DNA of 32,260 nt from positions 1 through 32,260 of the forward strand of contig WRDW01000022.1 of the NCBI GenBank assembly GCA_009779995.1, in the 5' to 3' direction. Shown piece by piece: positions 23,681 to 31,937 of this stretch. The stretch comes from Oscillospiraceae bacterium. GTDB lineage: Bacteria > Bacillota > Clostridia > Oscillospirales > Acutalibacteraceae. The translations under genes were made by a program, and so were the position numbers. The stretch's first letter is position 1; each line of letters opens with the position of its first letter. Below the pieces are notes generated by a model, which saw nothing but the letters and a program-made list of their open reading frames with translations, ran no database searches and was not told the DNA's origin.

Positions 23681-24586
23681 ATGTCAACCTTGCATGAAGA
23701 AATACTGACTAAAATCAGGCTGCTGCTGCCCAAACGCGACCCCTGCGGCAACAAGGGCGATTTCGGCCACGTGCTGAGCATCTGCGGCTGCGAGCGCTAC
23801 CAGGGGGCCGCCGTTCTGGCGGCGCTGGGGGCCGTGCACTGCGGCGCGGGTCTGGTGACGGCGGCCTTCCCCCGGCGGATTTACGCGCCGCTGGCCGCCA
23901 AGCTCACCGTCACGCCGCTGCTGCCCCTGCCGGGGAACCGGCAGGGCACGCTGCACGTCTCGGCCCTGCCCGCACTGCGGGAGGCCCTGCCGGGCAAGGC
24001 CAGCGTCCTGCTGGGCTGCGGCCTGGGCCTGAACGCCGACACAATTGAGATCGCACACACCCTGCTGGGGGAGATCGCCTGCCCCCTGGTGCTGGACGCC
24101 GACGGCATAAACGCCCTGGCGTCGTTCATAAACGACGCCGCACAGCATATGCATGTGCTGAAAGCATTCCCGGGGAGTGCCCTCGTCCTGACCCCCCACC
24201 CCGGCGAGATGGCCCGCCTGACCGGCCTGCCCATCGCAGAAATCCAGCGCAATCGTGAATGTGCCGCACAGCGCTTTGCTGAAGAACACGGCTGCGTACT
24301 GGTGCTCAAGGGGGCGCACACCGTCGTCGCCGCGCCGGGCCGGGAGGCCGTGACCTCTCCCCTGCCCCCCAACGACGGCATGGCCAAGGGCGGCAGCGGC
24401 GACCTGCTGGCGGGCATGGCGGCCTCGCTGCTGGCGCAGGGCATGGAGGCGTTTGATGCGGCGCAATGCGCGGTGCTCCTCCACGGCTTTGCGGGCATAC
24501 TCGCGCAGGAAAAGCACTCCCGGCGCGGCATGACGGCCCTCGATTGCCTGGACGAACTGAAGGGGTTGCTTTCACTCTTTGAATGA
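23681..24586 (+). CDS. nnrD: ADP-dependent NAD(P)H-hydrate dehydratase
   Basis: The 301-residue protein is of the YjeF C-terminal/NnrD family, a ribokinase-fold enzyme that repairs hydrated NAD(P)H. Motifs are KGDFGHVL near the N-terminus, VLDADGINAL, LTPHPGEMARL, and AKGGSGDLLAGM with the catalytic Asp of the G-x-G-D anion hole. The usual fused epimerase domain (NnrE) is absent, so it is the dehydratase alone. The frame stays open upstream to 23612; the ATG at 23681 fits the family's N-terminus, although its only nearby purine tract is the GGGG abutting it, and an ATG at 23654 behind GGGAAGGG is an alternative. A lipoprotein gene begins 11 bases after the stop. Confidence 0.88.
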   Translation: MSTLHEEILTKIRLLLPKRDPCGNKGDFGHVLSICGCERYQGAAVLAALGAVHCGAGLVTAAFPRRIYAPLAAKLTVTPLLPLPGNRQGTLHVSALPALREALPGKASVLLGCGLGLNADTIEIAHTLLGEIACPLVLDADGINALASFINDAAQHMHVLKAFPGSALVLTPHPGEMARLTGLPIAEIQRNRECAAQRFAEEHGCVLVLKGAHTVVAAPGREAVTSPLPPNDGMAKGGSGDLLAGMAASLLAQGMEAFDAAQCAVLLHGFAGILAQEKHSRRGMTALDCLDELKGLLSLFE

Positions 24587-24596
24587 GGGTGAATTT

Positions 24597-25217
24597 ATGC
24601 GAAACAGGAATATGTGCGGATTCGCCATTGGCGAAACCCTCGTAGGGCGCGGCATCGCCACGCCGGGATGTAGACAAACCCGGCGGGCCAGTGGCTCGCC
24701 CTACGAGGGTTCCGCCAATGGCGGACGTGGAAAATCGATCTCTCTACTCGCATTCCCGTTCATGCTGCTTCTCCTCCTCGCTGCCTGCCAGCCCAAGCTC
24801 CCCCCGCCCCCGCCGGAGCGCTTCGCCGCGCGGGCGAATATCGCCTTCGGCGAAACGCGCTTCACGGCGGCGGTGGAGCAGCGCTGCCCGGGCTCGCTGC
24901 GGCTGGCATTCTCCGGCCTGCCGGAGCTGGAGGGCATGGTCATGCAGCTCGAGGGCGGCACGGCCATCCTGCGCTACGGGGAGCTGGAGCTCACCCTGCC
25001 CACGCCGTCGCTTCCGCGGGCGGGCGCCGTGGGCCTGCTGGGAGAGGCCCTGGCGCGGCTTGCGCAGCCCGCGCCGGAGAACTGCAGGCACGTGCCGGGC
25101 GGCTGGGAGATCACCGGCACGGTGGGCGTTCTGCCCTACACCGCCCGCGTGGACGCCGAGGGAATGCTGCGCAGTTTGTCGCTGCCCGGCGCGGGGTTGG
25201 TGATTGAATTTGGTTAA
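24597..25217 (+). CDS. Lipoprotein with a palindromic repeat inside its leader
   Basis: The 206-residue product starts at ATG 24597 behind GAGGG. Residues 9-43 are encoded by a palindromic repeat (24621-24725), and only then comes the hydrophobic core SISLLAFPFMLLLLLAAC with lipobox Cys64. Removing the repeat leaves an ordinary leader of about 29 residues. The mature domain (SLRLAFSGLPELEGMVMQLEGG and following) resembles small bacterial lipoproteins that follow housekeeping genes in Clostridia; no function is known. It may be co-transcribed with nnrD. Whether the long N-region still allows export is uncertain; an internal in-frame ATG within the hydrophobic core would leave too short a signal. 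Confidence 0.7.
   Translation: MRNRNMCGFAIGETLVGRGIATPGCRQTRRASGSPYEGSANGGRGKSISLLAFPFMLLLLLAACQPKLPPPPPERFAARANIAFGETRFTAAVEQRCPGSLRLAFSGLPELEGMVMQLEGGTAILRYGELELTLPTPSLPRAGAVGLLGEALARLAQPAPENCRHVPGGWEITGTVGVLPYTARVDAEGMLRSLSLPGAGLVIEFG
24621..24725. repeat. 105-bp palindromic repeat inserted in frame in a coding sequence
   Basis: Left arm 24621-24649 and right arm 24697-24725 match as inverted copies at 27 of 29 positions, and each arm contains its own small palindrome (TTCGCCATTGGCGAA; TCCGCCAATGGCGGA). The arms include CGTAGGGCG/CGCCCTACG, related to the GTAGGGG signature elsewhere. The length is exactly 35 codons. Confidence 0.8.
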
Positions 25218-25245
25218 TACTATTGCCGTTCTGAAAAACCGCTTC

Positions 25246-25464
25246 TATGCCTCTGCCGCCGATAGCGCTCAGCCGCTCACGCGGACACCCCTCGGTGCTG
25301 CGCACCGGTCCCCCACGGGGGCATTCTGACGAGGCGGCAGGATGTAACTGCAATTGCAAATGCATATGTCCGATCTGTCAAGATGCCCCCACTTGGGGGG
25401 CCGGTGCGCAGCACCGAGGGGGTGTCCGCGTAAGCGGCTGACCGCTATCGGCGGCAGAGGCATA
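25246..25464. repeat. 219-bp long palindrome (MITE-like)
   Basis: Arms of about 79-82 bases (25246-25324 and 25383-25464) are nearly perfect inverted copies, both starting from the outside with TATGCCTCTGCCGCCGATAG. The inner part contains CCTCGGTGCTGCGCACCGG and a run of C. The 58-base centre is unrelated AT-richer sequence. It occupies most of the 382-base gap before the MBL-fold gene. Short open frames in it are by-products of the palindrome. The rest of the gap (25465-25537) holds no gene; another C/G-rich imperfect hairpin region lies near 25500-25537. Confidence 0.85.
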
Positions 25465-25537
25465 AAAGTGATTCTTTTCACAGCTGAAATAGTATAAGCG
25501 CCCCTCCTTGGGTAACAGCCCCGTCGGGCAGAGGGGG

Positions 25538-25566
25538 TTGACACAGCCACAAAATTCCGCTATACT
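25538..25566 (+). promoter_or_regulatory. Promoter of the MBL-fold gene
   Basis: A perfect TTGACA (25538-25543), a 17-base spacer and TATACT (25561-25566) lie 34 bases before the start codon. Confidence 0.85.
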
Positions 25567-25599
25567 GTTGCTAACAAAAGCGACAGGATGGTGGATTTC

Positions 25600-26445
25600 A
25601 TGCATCTAAAATACTTCGGCACGGCGGCGGCGGAGGGCATCCCCGGCATGTTCTGCACCTGCGCGGTCTGCAGGGAGTCCCTGCGTTTGGGCGGGCGCAA
25701 CCTGCGCACGCGCTCCCAGGCGCTGGTGGACGGCCGCCTGCTCATCGATTTCCCGCCGGATACCTACGGCCACATGCTGCGCGGCGGGCTGGATTTGCCC
25801 TCCATCCACGCGCTGCTGATCACCCACGCCCACCAGGACCACCTCTACGCCCAGGATTTCGAAAACCGAAAGCCCGGTTTCGCCTACGTGGGCGATGCGG
25901 GCGCGCGCCACGAAACGCCGCTGCGCGTCTACGCCACGGCGAAGGCCATGGAGCACGTGCGCACTGAAGACAGGGATCGCATCGAGGAGCGCGGCATCAC
26001 GCAGCTGCACGAGATCGCGCCCTTCGAGCCGTTCACAGTCGATGATTTTGTTGCAACTGCCATGACAGCCGACCACGGCGCGGCCTCCGGCCCGGTGATC
26101 TACGCCATCGAGCGCGCGGGCGCGGCCATGCTCTACGCCAACGATACCGGCTTTTTCCCGGAGGAAACCTGGGAGTATCTCGCCGGTGTAAAGCCCTATT
26201 TCAGCTTTGTCTCGCTGGACTGCACGGGCATGATCCGGCAGGACTATCGAAGAGGCCACATGGCCCTGCCCGCCAACGCCGAAGTCCGCGACCGGCTGAT
26301 TGCCCTCGGCTGCGCGGATGAAAACACGATCTTCTGCGCGCACCACTTCTCCCACAACGGCGGCCTGACCCACGGCGATCTTGTAAATGAAGCCGCGAAG
26401 ATAGGCTTTCTGGTGTCATACGACGGCATGGAGATTGAATTTTAA
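25600..26445 (+). CDS. MBL-fold metallo-hydrolase (PhnP-like)
   Basis: The 281-residue protein has THAHQDHL (His76, His78, Asp80, His81), the core metallo-beta-lactamase-fold motif, and further metal-site candidates in MTADHGA, YANDTG and AHHFSHNGG. The N-terminal FGTAAAEGIPGMFCTCAVC, with three closely spaced Cys, is typical of PhnP-related proteins and may bind a structural zinc. The start could be ATG 25588 or ATG 25600; the latter gives the family-like N-terminus MHLKYFGTA and has GGTGG five bases before it. The substrate is unknown; phosphodiester hydrolysis is the usual activity in this branch. It has its own consensus promoter. Confidence 0.85.
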   Translation: MHLKYFGTAAAEGIPGMFCTCAVCRESLRLGGRNLRTRSQALVDGRLLIDFPPDTYGHMLRGGLDLPSIHALLITHAHQDHLYAQDFENRKPGFAYVGDAGARHETPLRVYATAKAMEHVRTEDRDRIEERGITQLHEIAPFEPFTVDDFVATAMTADHGAASGPVIYAIERAGAAMLYANDTGFFPEETWEYLAGVKPYFSFVSLDCTGMIRQDYRRGHMALPANAEVRDRLIALGCADENTIFCAHHFSHNGGLTHGDLVNEAAKIGFLVSYDGMEIEF

Positions 26446-26454
26446 TTGGGTGGT

Positions 26455-26476
26455 TTGGAGGGCCATGGCCCTCCAA
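26455..26476 (+). terminator. 22-base perfect palindrome with downstream T-runs
   Basis: Ten bases TTGGAGGGCC, then AT, then GGCCCTCCAA form a perfect palindrome, followed by GAGAAATAATTTTTT. It probably terminates the MBL-fold gene. The second T-run (TTTTTTT) directly abuts the next start codon at 26506, so read-through control of that gene is possible. Confidence 0.6.
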
Positions 26477-26505
26477 GAGAAATAATTTTTTAGATCGGTT
26501 TTTTT

Positions 26506-28011
26506 ATGGTTCGCAACTTAGCGCCGGAATATCCCGGCCAGCCTTTGCGCGAGCTGCTGGCCCTCCCCCTGCCCTGCGGCGGGCGGCGGCACTGCGGCAA
26601 CTGCGGGGTTTTGCTGCGCGGCGCGCTCTCCCCCATCTCGCCGGAAGAGGCGGCATTTTTACAGAAATACGCGGCGCCGCCCGAAGATTTCGCCTGGCGG
26701 CTGGCCTGCTTTTGCGCGCTGCGCGGCCCGGCGGAAATCATATTGCCCGAGGTCGCGCCCGCCACAGCCAATACTCGGGGCGTATTGCCAGACTATGATG
26801 GCAGCTCACCTGGTTCACATGGCCTGGCCATCGACATCGGCACGACGACCATCACCCTGGCGGCCTATCGCTTCCCGGGGAAGACGCCCGTGAAAATCCT
26901 CAGCGAGATGAACCGGCAGAGCGCCTTCGGGGCCGACGTCATCAGCCGCATCGGTGGGGATCGCGAGGCGCTGCACGGCTGCATTCGCGCGCAATTGCGC
27001 GATATGCTGGCGCAAACAAATGTCGCGCCGGGGGACGTCAGCCGGGCGGTGGTCACGGGCAACACGGCCATGCTGCACTTCTTCGCCGGGCTCGACCCGG
27101 CGGGCATGGGGCGGTACCCCTTCACGCCGCAGAGCCTCTTCGGCGAAGAAATCGTCTGGGATTCGCTCCCCAACGCAAAAGCCTACCTGCCGCCCTGCGT
27201 CACGGCCTTCGTCGGCGCGGACATCGCCTGCGGGGCGCTGGGGGCTGGCTTTTCGCGCGGCAATTCGAATATTTTACTGGTCGATGTCGGCACCAACGGC
27301 GAGATGCTCATGCGCAGCAATGGGGCGCTGCGCTGCTGCTCCGTGGCGGCGGGTCCCGCCTTCGAGGGCGCGGAAATCTCCATGGGGATGCCCGCCCTGC
27401 CCGGCGCGGTCGACCGGGTCTGGGTGGAGCAGGGCCAGCTGCGCTGGCATTCGATCACAGCAGCTTCGCAGCCTTTGGGCGCGCCCGTGCGGGGCGTCTG
27501 CGGCACGGGGCTGATCTCGGCGCTGCGGGCCTTCCTGGAACTGGGCTCGCTGGACGAGACCGGGGCCATCCAGCCCCGCGAGGACGACCCCAACCTGCTC
27601 TGGGGCGAGAACGGCCCTGCTTTATGGCTCACCGGCAGCGGGGTCACAATCACGCAGCGGGACGTGCGCAAGCTGCAGCTGGTGAAGGCCGCCGTGGCGG
27701 CGGGCATCGCCACCATGCTGGACGAGGCCGGGCTCGCGCCGGGTGAAATCGAGCGGCTGTGGCTGGCGGGGGGCTTCGGCAGCTACCTCGATCCGTTGGA
27801 CGCGGCTGCGATTGGCATGATCCCACAGGCTTTGTCTGAACGGGCCATTTCCGGGGGCAACCTGGCCCTGCGCGGCGCGGAGATGCTGCTGTTCTCGCGG
27901 GAACTGCGCGAGGATGCGCAGCGCCTCGCCCGGGAAACGCGCGAAATCCCGCTGGCGAATCACCCGGTTTTTCAAGAGGCGTTCATTGACGAAATGGGCT
28001 TTCCGGAATGA
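26506..28011 (+). CDS. RACo-like ASKHA protein with N-terminal [2Fe-2S] domain (DUF4445)
   Basis: The 501-residue protein resembles reductive activators of corrinoid-dependent methyltransferases. The N-terminal about 85 residues hold a short ferredoxin-type motif C-x5-C-x2-C (Cys24, Cys30, Cys33) with RLACFC (Cys68, Cys70). The ASKHA ATPase part shows GLAIDIGTTTITLA (about 106-119), GNTAMLHFF, VDVGTNGEML and AAGPAFEGAEI, and ends with WLAGGFGSYLDP. Such proteins reduce Co(II) corrinoids at the cost of ATP; no corrinoid protein or methyltransferase is in this window, so its partner is elsewhere. No Shine-Dalgarno sequence is seen before the ATG, where a T-run abuts the codon. The stop overlaps the next start as ATGA. 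Confidence 0.82.
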   Translation: MVRNLAPEYPGQPLRELLALPLPCGGRRHCGNCGVLLRGALSPISPEEAAFLQKYAAPPEDFAWRLACFCALRGPAEIILPEVAPATANTRGVLPDYDGSSPGSHGLAIDIGTTTITLAAYRFPGKTPVKILSEMNRQSAFGADVISRIGGDREALHGCIRAQLRDMLAQTNVAPGDVSRAVVTGNTAMLHFFAGLDPAGMGRYPFTPQSLFGEEIVWDSLPNAKAYLPPCVTAFVGADIACGALGAGFSRGNSNILLVDVGTNGEMLMRSNGALRCCSVAAGPAFEGAEISMGMPALPGAVDRVWVEQGQLRWHSITAASQPLGAPVRGVCGTGLISALRAFLELGSLDETGAIQPREDDPNLLWGENGPALWLTGSGVTITQRDVRKLQLVKAAVAAGIATMLDEAGLAPGEIERLWLAGGFGSYLDPLDAAAIGMIPQALSERAISGGNLALRGAEMLLFSRELREDAQRLARETREIPLANHPVFQEAFIDEMGFPE

Positions 28012-28916
28012 CTGAATTGACATTTATTGTCGCCCCCGGAGAGGACGACAGGCTCATCAAGACCATCCTGCGCGCGCGCGGGGTTTCCGTCAGATTGACG
28101 AATCAGCTCAAGCGCGTGCCGGGCGGGATGCGCCTCAACGGCGGCGCGGTGGCCCGCACGATTGACCCGGTGAAGGCGGGCGACGTGCTCACGCTGCGCA
28201 TCCCGGAGGACGCCGAAACCCTTGAAGCGATTGACTTTCCGCTGGACATCGTCTATGAGGACGGCGACCTGCTGGTGGTCGATAAGCCGCCCACCCTGCC
28301 CATGCACCCCAGCCACAACCACCAGGGGGATACCCTGGCCAACGCCGTGGCGGCCCATCTGGCAAAAAAAGGGGCGCAGGCGGCCTTCCGCGCGGCGGGG
28401 CGGCTGGACAAGGGGACGTCCGGCCTGGTGGTGTGCTGCCTGCACAGCTACGCGGCCTCGCGGCTCAACGGGCGGGTGGAGAAGATTTATTTCGCCCTGG
28501 CGCACGGGGAATATCACGGCGCCGGGACGTTCAAAAACGTACTATATCGGCCTTTCGCCCACCGCACGCTGCGCGCCTGCCGGGACTATGACGACCCCCG
28601 CGCGCCCGGCGACGAGACGGCCGTCACCCACTGGGAGGCGCTGGGTTATCGTGAGGGGATCAGCCTGCTGCGGGTGCGGCTGGAGACCGGGCGCACGCAC
28701 CAGATCCGCGCGCACTTCGCGCACCACGGGACGCCCCTGCTGGGGGACGACTACTATGGCGCGCCGCCGCGCGAGGAGCCGGGGCACTTTCTCCACTGCG
28801 GGGCGGTGAAATTTATTCACCCGGTGACGGGGGAGGACATGCAACTCGAGACGGCGCTGCCAGAGCGCTTCGTCAAAATGACGAAGCTTTTTCGCTTATC
28901 GATAAACGATAATTGA
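28008..28916 (+). CDS. RluA-family pseudouridine synthase
   Basis: The 302-residue protein would isomerise uridines in rRNA or tRNA. An S4-like N-terminal region (about 15-65) is followed by the catalytic domain. The catalytic motif is GRLDKGTSGL, with Asp134 as nucleophile; the usual H-R-L-D is G-R-L-D here, a common variant. LETGRTHQIRAHFAHHGTPLLGDDYYG is the conserved C-terminal signature. The start ATG at 28008 overlaps the stop of the RACo-like gene, so the two are coupled. The target site cannot be told from sequence. Confidence 0.92.
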   Translation: MTELTFIVAPGEDDRLIKTILRARGVSVRLTNQLKRVPGGMRLNGGAVARTIDPVKAGDVLTLRIPEDAETLEAIDFPLDIVYEDGDLLVVDKPPTLPMHPSHNHQGDTLANAVAAHLAKKGAQAAFRAAGRLDKGTSGLVVCCLHSYAASRLNGRVEKIYFALAHGEYHGAGTFKNVLYRPFAHRTLRACRDYDDPRAPGDETAVTHWEALGYREGISLLRVRLETGRTHQIRAHFAHHGTPLLGDDYYGAPPREEPGHFLHCGAVKFIHPVTGEDMQLETALPERFVKMTKLFRLSINDN

Positions 28917-28935
28917 CTCGCACGGAAGATGTGCG

Positions 28936-28968
28936 CTAAACCCCTGTTTTTTCGCGAAAACGGGTGTT
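28936..28968. repeat. Degenerate hairpin preceding the main terminator
   Basis: ACCCCTGTTTT and AAAACGGGT around TTCGCG form an imperfect stem that is a decayed likeness of the terminator hairpin 40-70 bases further on. Confidence 0.45.
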
Positions 28969-29000
28969 TCCCGTCCATTTCACAGTTTGTTCACATGTCA

Positions 29001-29037
29001 GAAAACCCCTGTTTTCCCGTCGAAAACAGGGGTTTTC
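29001..29037. terminator. Bidirectional terminator between convergent rluA-like and ispH-rpsA genes
   Basis: GAAAACCCCTGTTTTC (29001-29016) and GAAAACAGGGGTTTTC (29022-29037) are perfect 16-base inverted copies with a 5-base loop. The outer A/T tracts give a U-rich tail in both directions, so it can serve both convergent genes. Confidence 0.8.
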
Positions 29038-29114
29038 GCTTCAGTTCACGCAATTTTTGAGAGGCGAAAATTTTGTTGGTTTTACACCCGGCAAACTGCA
29101 CAAACGTGCAATGA

Positions 29115-31256
29115 CTAATCTTCGCTGCTGGAGCTGAACACGACCTCGTCCTCGTCGCTGTAGTCGTCCTCGGCCTCGGGGGCCTCGTCCTCCAGCAGGG
29201 CGCGGATGGACAGGCTCACGCGGCGCTTCTCGAAGTCTATGCCCACCACCTTCGCGCGCACCACCTGGCCGATGGAGAGCTCCTCCTGGGGCTTATCCAC
29301 GCGGCGGTCGGCGATCTGCGAGACGTGGATGAGGCCGTCCACGCCGGGCAGCACGCGCGCGAACGCGCCGAAGCTGGTGAAGCTGACCACGGTGGCCTCC
29401 ACCGCGCTGCCCACCGGGTGCTGCGCGCGCAGGACCTCCCAGGGGTTGTCCTCAAGCTTGCGGTAGCCGAGGGAGATCTTCTTCTTTTCGGGGTCGAGGG
29501 ATTTGATGTAGACCTCGGCCTCGCCGCCGACTTTCAGCACCTCCGAGGGGTCCTTCACGCGGCCCCAGGAGAGCTCGGAGATGTGCACCATGCCGTCCAG
29601 CCCGCCTATGTCCACGAAGACGCCGTAGCTGACCAGGGACTTCACCTTGCCCGTGATCACCTGGCCCACCTCGGCGTTCTCCCAGAAGCTGCGCTCGGCG
29701 GCGCGGCGTTCCTCCTGGGCCGCGGCGCGGATGGAGCCCACGGCGCGGCGGCGCGGCTTGTTGACCTCGATCACGCGGAAGCGCACGGTCTGGCCCTTCA
29801 TGCCGTCCAGGTTCTCGCCCCGGGGGGTGCCCGTGAGGGAGGCCGGCACGAACACGCGCACGCCGCCGGTCATCACCAGTACGCCGCCCTTGATCACGTC
29901 AATCACCTTGCCCTCGAGGACCGCGCCGTCCTCCTCGGCCTGGATGATGTTCGTCCAGGCCTGGCCGGCGTCGAACTTCTTCTTGGACAGCTGCACGGTG
30001 CCCTCGGCGTCGTTGGTCTTGAGAATGATGAGATCGATCACGTCGCCGATCTTGACTTCCTTGGCGGGGTCGGCATTGGGGTCGTTGCTGTATTCGGACG
30101 CGGCGACGTAGCCGGTCTGCTTGCGGCCGATATCCACCTGTATCTCGGACTGGTTCACCGCGGTGACCACGCCCTTGACCTTCTGGTCGGTGCTCATGCT
30201 GTTGAGGGATTTCTCCAGGGCCGCCGTGAAGTCGTCCAGCGGGGGGAAGTCCTCCTCCTGGGGCGCTTCGTCGGCGGGGGGAGCCTCCTCAATCACAGCG
30301 GCGGCCTCCTCCATGGGGGCCTCTTCGATGGGGGCGGCCTGCTCCGGCATGGCTTCGGTCTCTGGGTTCAGGGGCTCTTGGGTTAGCTCGGACATGGTTG
30401 ACAGTACCTCCTTTATTGTGCGCGCCGGGGTGGACGCGCCCGCCGTGCAGCCGATGCTGCGGAACCTGGAAAGCCCGCTCTTCAGCTGGTACAGGTCGCC
30501 GCTGCCCTCCACCAAAAACGAGGGGCACAGCTCACCGCACACGGCCAGCAGCTTGCTCGTGTTCGAGCTGCGCCGATCGCCAATGACGACCATGGCCTCG
30601 CATTCGCCCGCGAGCGCGCGCGCCTCTTCCTGGCGGGATTGCGTCGCACAACATATTGTATCAAATATTTTCGCGTTTGTACAGAGGCTTTTTAGAATTT
30701 TTATACTTTTTTTCCATTCCTCTGCCCGGAAAGTGGTCTGCGCGACGGCGATCACGGGTAAATCGCGCAGATTTGGGCGTTCGAGCAGCAAAGCCTCCAG
30801 TTCATCGGCGCTGCGAACGGCAAAAACCGGGCCCCTTGCGTAGCTGCGTATGCCCGCCACCTCGGGGTGACCGGGGTCGCCCGCGATAATAACGGGCACT
30901 TGCGGAGTGCCCGTGGGGGCGTTCTCGCCGGAATGCCCGGCCACGAGCTCGTGGATGCGCTTGACGAAGGGGCAGGTGGCGTCGCAGACAGACAGGCCCA
31001 GCGATTCGATCTCAGCCATAACTTCTTTTGATACGCCATGCGCGCGAATGACCAAAACATCGCCCGGCGAACACTGCGCCGGAGCGTCCACGACCTTCGC
31101 GCCCAGCGCAAGCAGCTCGTCGATCACCTGCCTGTTATGGATGAGCTCGCCCAGCAGCGTGACGGGCGTTCCGCCGCGCAGAAGGCCATGGGTCATATCC
31201 ACCGCGCGCCGCACGCCGAAGCAGAAACCCGCGGACTTGGCAAGGGTGATGGGCAT
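29115..31256 (-). CDS. ispH-rpsA: IspH-ribosomal protein S1 fusion
   Basis: The 713-residue protein joins two activities. Residues 1-285 are IspH (HMBPP reductase, last step of the MEP isoprenoid pathway), with the cluster cysteines Cys12 (GFCFGVRRAV), Cys95 (DATCPFVK) and Cys202 (FDTICCATQSRQ) and the active-site GHPEV (129-133). Residues about 286-350 are an acidic Glu/Ala/Pro linker. Four S1 RNA-binding repeats follow at about 357-425, 444-512, 530-599 and 616-685, then an acidic Ser/Asp tail. The same fusion is known in many Clostridia. The start is ATG 31256, overlapping the plsC stop as TAATG; 7 further in-frame codons upstream lie within plsC. Confidence 0.95.
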   Translation of the reverse strand: MPITLAKSAGFCFGVRRAVDMTHGLLRGGTPVTLLGELIHNRQVIDELLALGAKVVDAPAQCSPGDVLVIRAHGVSKEVMAEIESLGLSVCDATCPFVKRIHELVAGHSGENAPTGTPQVPVIIAGDPGHPEVAGIRSYARGPVFAVRSADELEALLLERPNLRDLPVIAVAQTTFRAEEWKKSIKILKSLCTNAKIFDTICCATQSRQEEARALAGECEAMVVIGDRRSSNTSKLLAVCGELCPSFLVEGSGDLYQLKSGLSRFRSIGCTAGASTPARTIKEVLSTMSELTQEPLNPETEAMPEQAAPIEEAPMEEAAAVIEEAPPADEAPQEEDFPPLDDFTAALEKSLNSMSTDQKVKGVVTAVNQSEIQVDIGRKQTGYVAASEYSNDPNADPAKEVKIGDVIDLIILKTNDAEGTVQLSKKKFDAGQAWTNIIQAEEDGAVLEGKVIDVIKGGVLVMTGGVRVFVPASLTGTPRGENLDGMKGQTVRFRVIEVNKPRRRAVGSIRAAAQEERRAAERSFWENAEVGQVITGKVKSLVSYGVFVDIGGLDGMVHISELSWGRVKDPSEVLKVGGEAEVYIKSLDPEKKKISLGYRKLEDNPWEVLRAQHPVGSAVEATVVSFTSFGAFARVLPGVDGLIHVSQIADRRVDKPQEELSIGQVVRAKVVGIDFEKRRVSLSIRALLEDEAPEAEDDYSDEDEVVFSSSSED

Positions 31257-31906
31257 TACTCGTGCCCCTGCTGCCACAGCGCCCTGATTGCCGCCATGAT
31301 CTGGTCCGTGGCGGCCTGGCTCTGGCGCTTGTTGGGGGCCTCCCCCAAGCCCAGTTCGGCGAAGGGGATCACCGGGCCAACACGAACCGTGACCTTGTTG
31401 CGCAGCTTCAGAGGGCCGTCGTGGTAGATGGCGCAGGGCAGGACGTCCGCCTTGGTGCGCCGGGCGATCATCGCCACGCCGGACTTGCCCTCCTTGGGCA
31501 CGCCGTCGTGCGAGCGCGTGCCCTCGGGGAAGACGCCGAGACCATAGCTGCCCTCCGCCATGGCCGCTAGGGCGAAATCCAGGGCGCGGCGGTCCACGTT
31601 GCCCCTATCCACCGGGAAGGCGTTGGCGTGGGTGAGGATGGTGGCCGCGAGCTTGTTCTTGAACAGCTCGATCTTCGCGATGAAGCGCCAGCGCTGGCGC
31701 GTGGCCACCATGAGGAACGCGGGATCGATGGAGTGCTGGTGGTTGCAGGCCAGGATCATGCCGGAGGCGCTCGCGGGCAGGTTTTCGCGGCCTTTCACCT
31801 TGATATTGTACATGGCATGTCCCACCACCGTGACAAATGCCATCTCGAAGCCGTAGAACTTATACGGCTTCACCCTGTCCCAGGGGAATGCGAAGGGCTT
31901 GCTCAT
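31256..31906 (-). CDS. plsC: 1-acyl-sn-glycerol-3-phosphate acyltransferase
   Basis: The 216-residue protein is a PlsC-type lysophosphatidate acyltransferase making phosphatidate at the membrane. NHQHSIDPAF supplies the N-H-x4-D catalytic motif (near residues 55-61), AFPVDRG is the second block and FPEGTRS (near 125-131) the third; DVLPCAI is the fourth. GGGAG lies before the ATG at 31906. Its stop overlaps the ispH-rpsA start. In Clostridia the usual order is cmk-plsC-ispH/rpsA; here the position of cmk is taken by repeats and a transposase end, so the cluster seems to be broken on this side. Confidence 0.92.
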   Translation of the reverse strand: MSKPFAFPWDRVKPYKFYGFEMAFVTVVGHAMYNIKVKGRENLPASASGMILACNHQHSIDPAFLMVATRQRWRFIAKIELFKNKLAATILTHANAFPVDRGNVDRRALDFALAAMAEGSYGLGVFPEGTRSHDGVPKEGKSGVAMIARRTKADVLPCAIYHDGPLKLRNKVTVRVGPVIPFAELGLGEAPNKRQSQAATDQIMAAIRALWQQGHE

Positions 31907-31937
31907 GGTTGGTCTCCCTTGCTATTCTTGATGTTGC

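Noticed and set aside
25247-25441. 64-codon frame with Cys-rich centre in the long palindrome
   Set aside because: It is produced by the palindrome, has a mirror frame on the other strand and no ribosome site.
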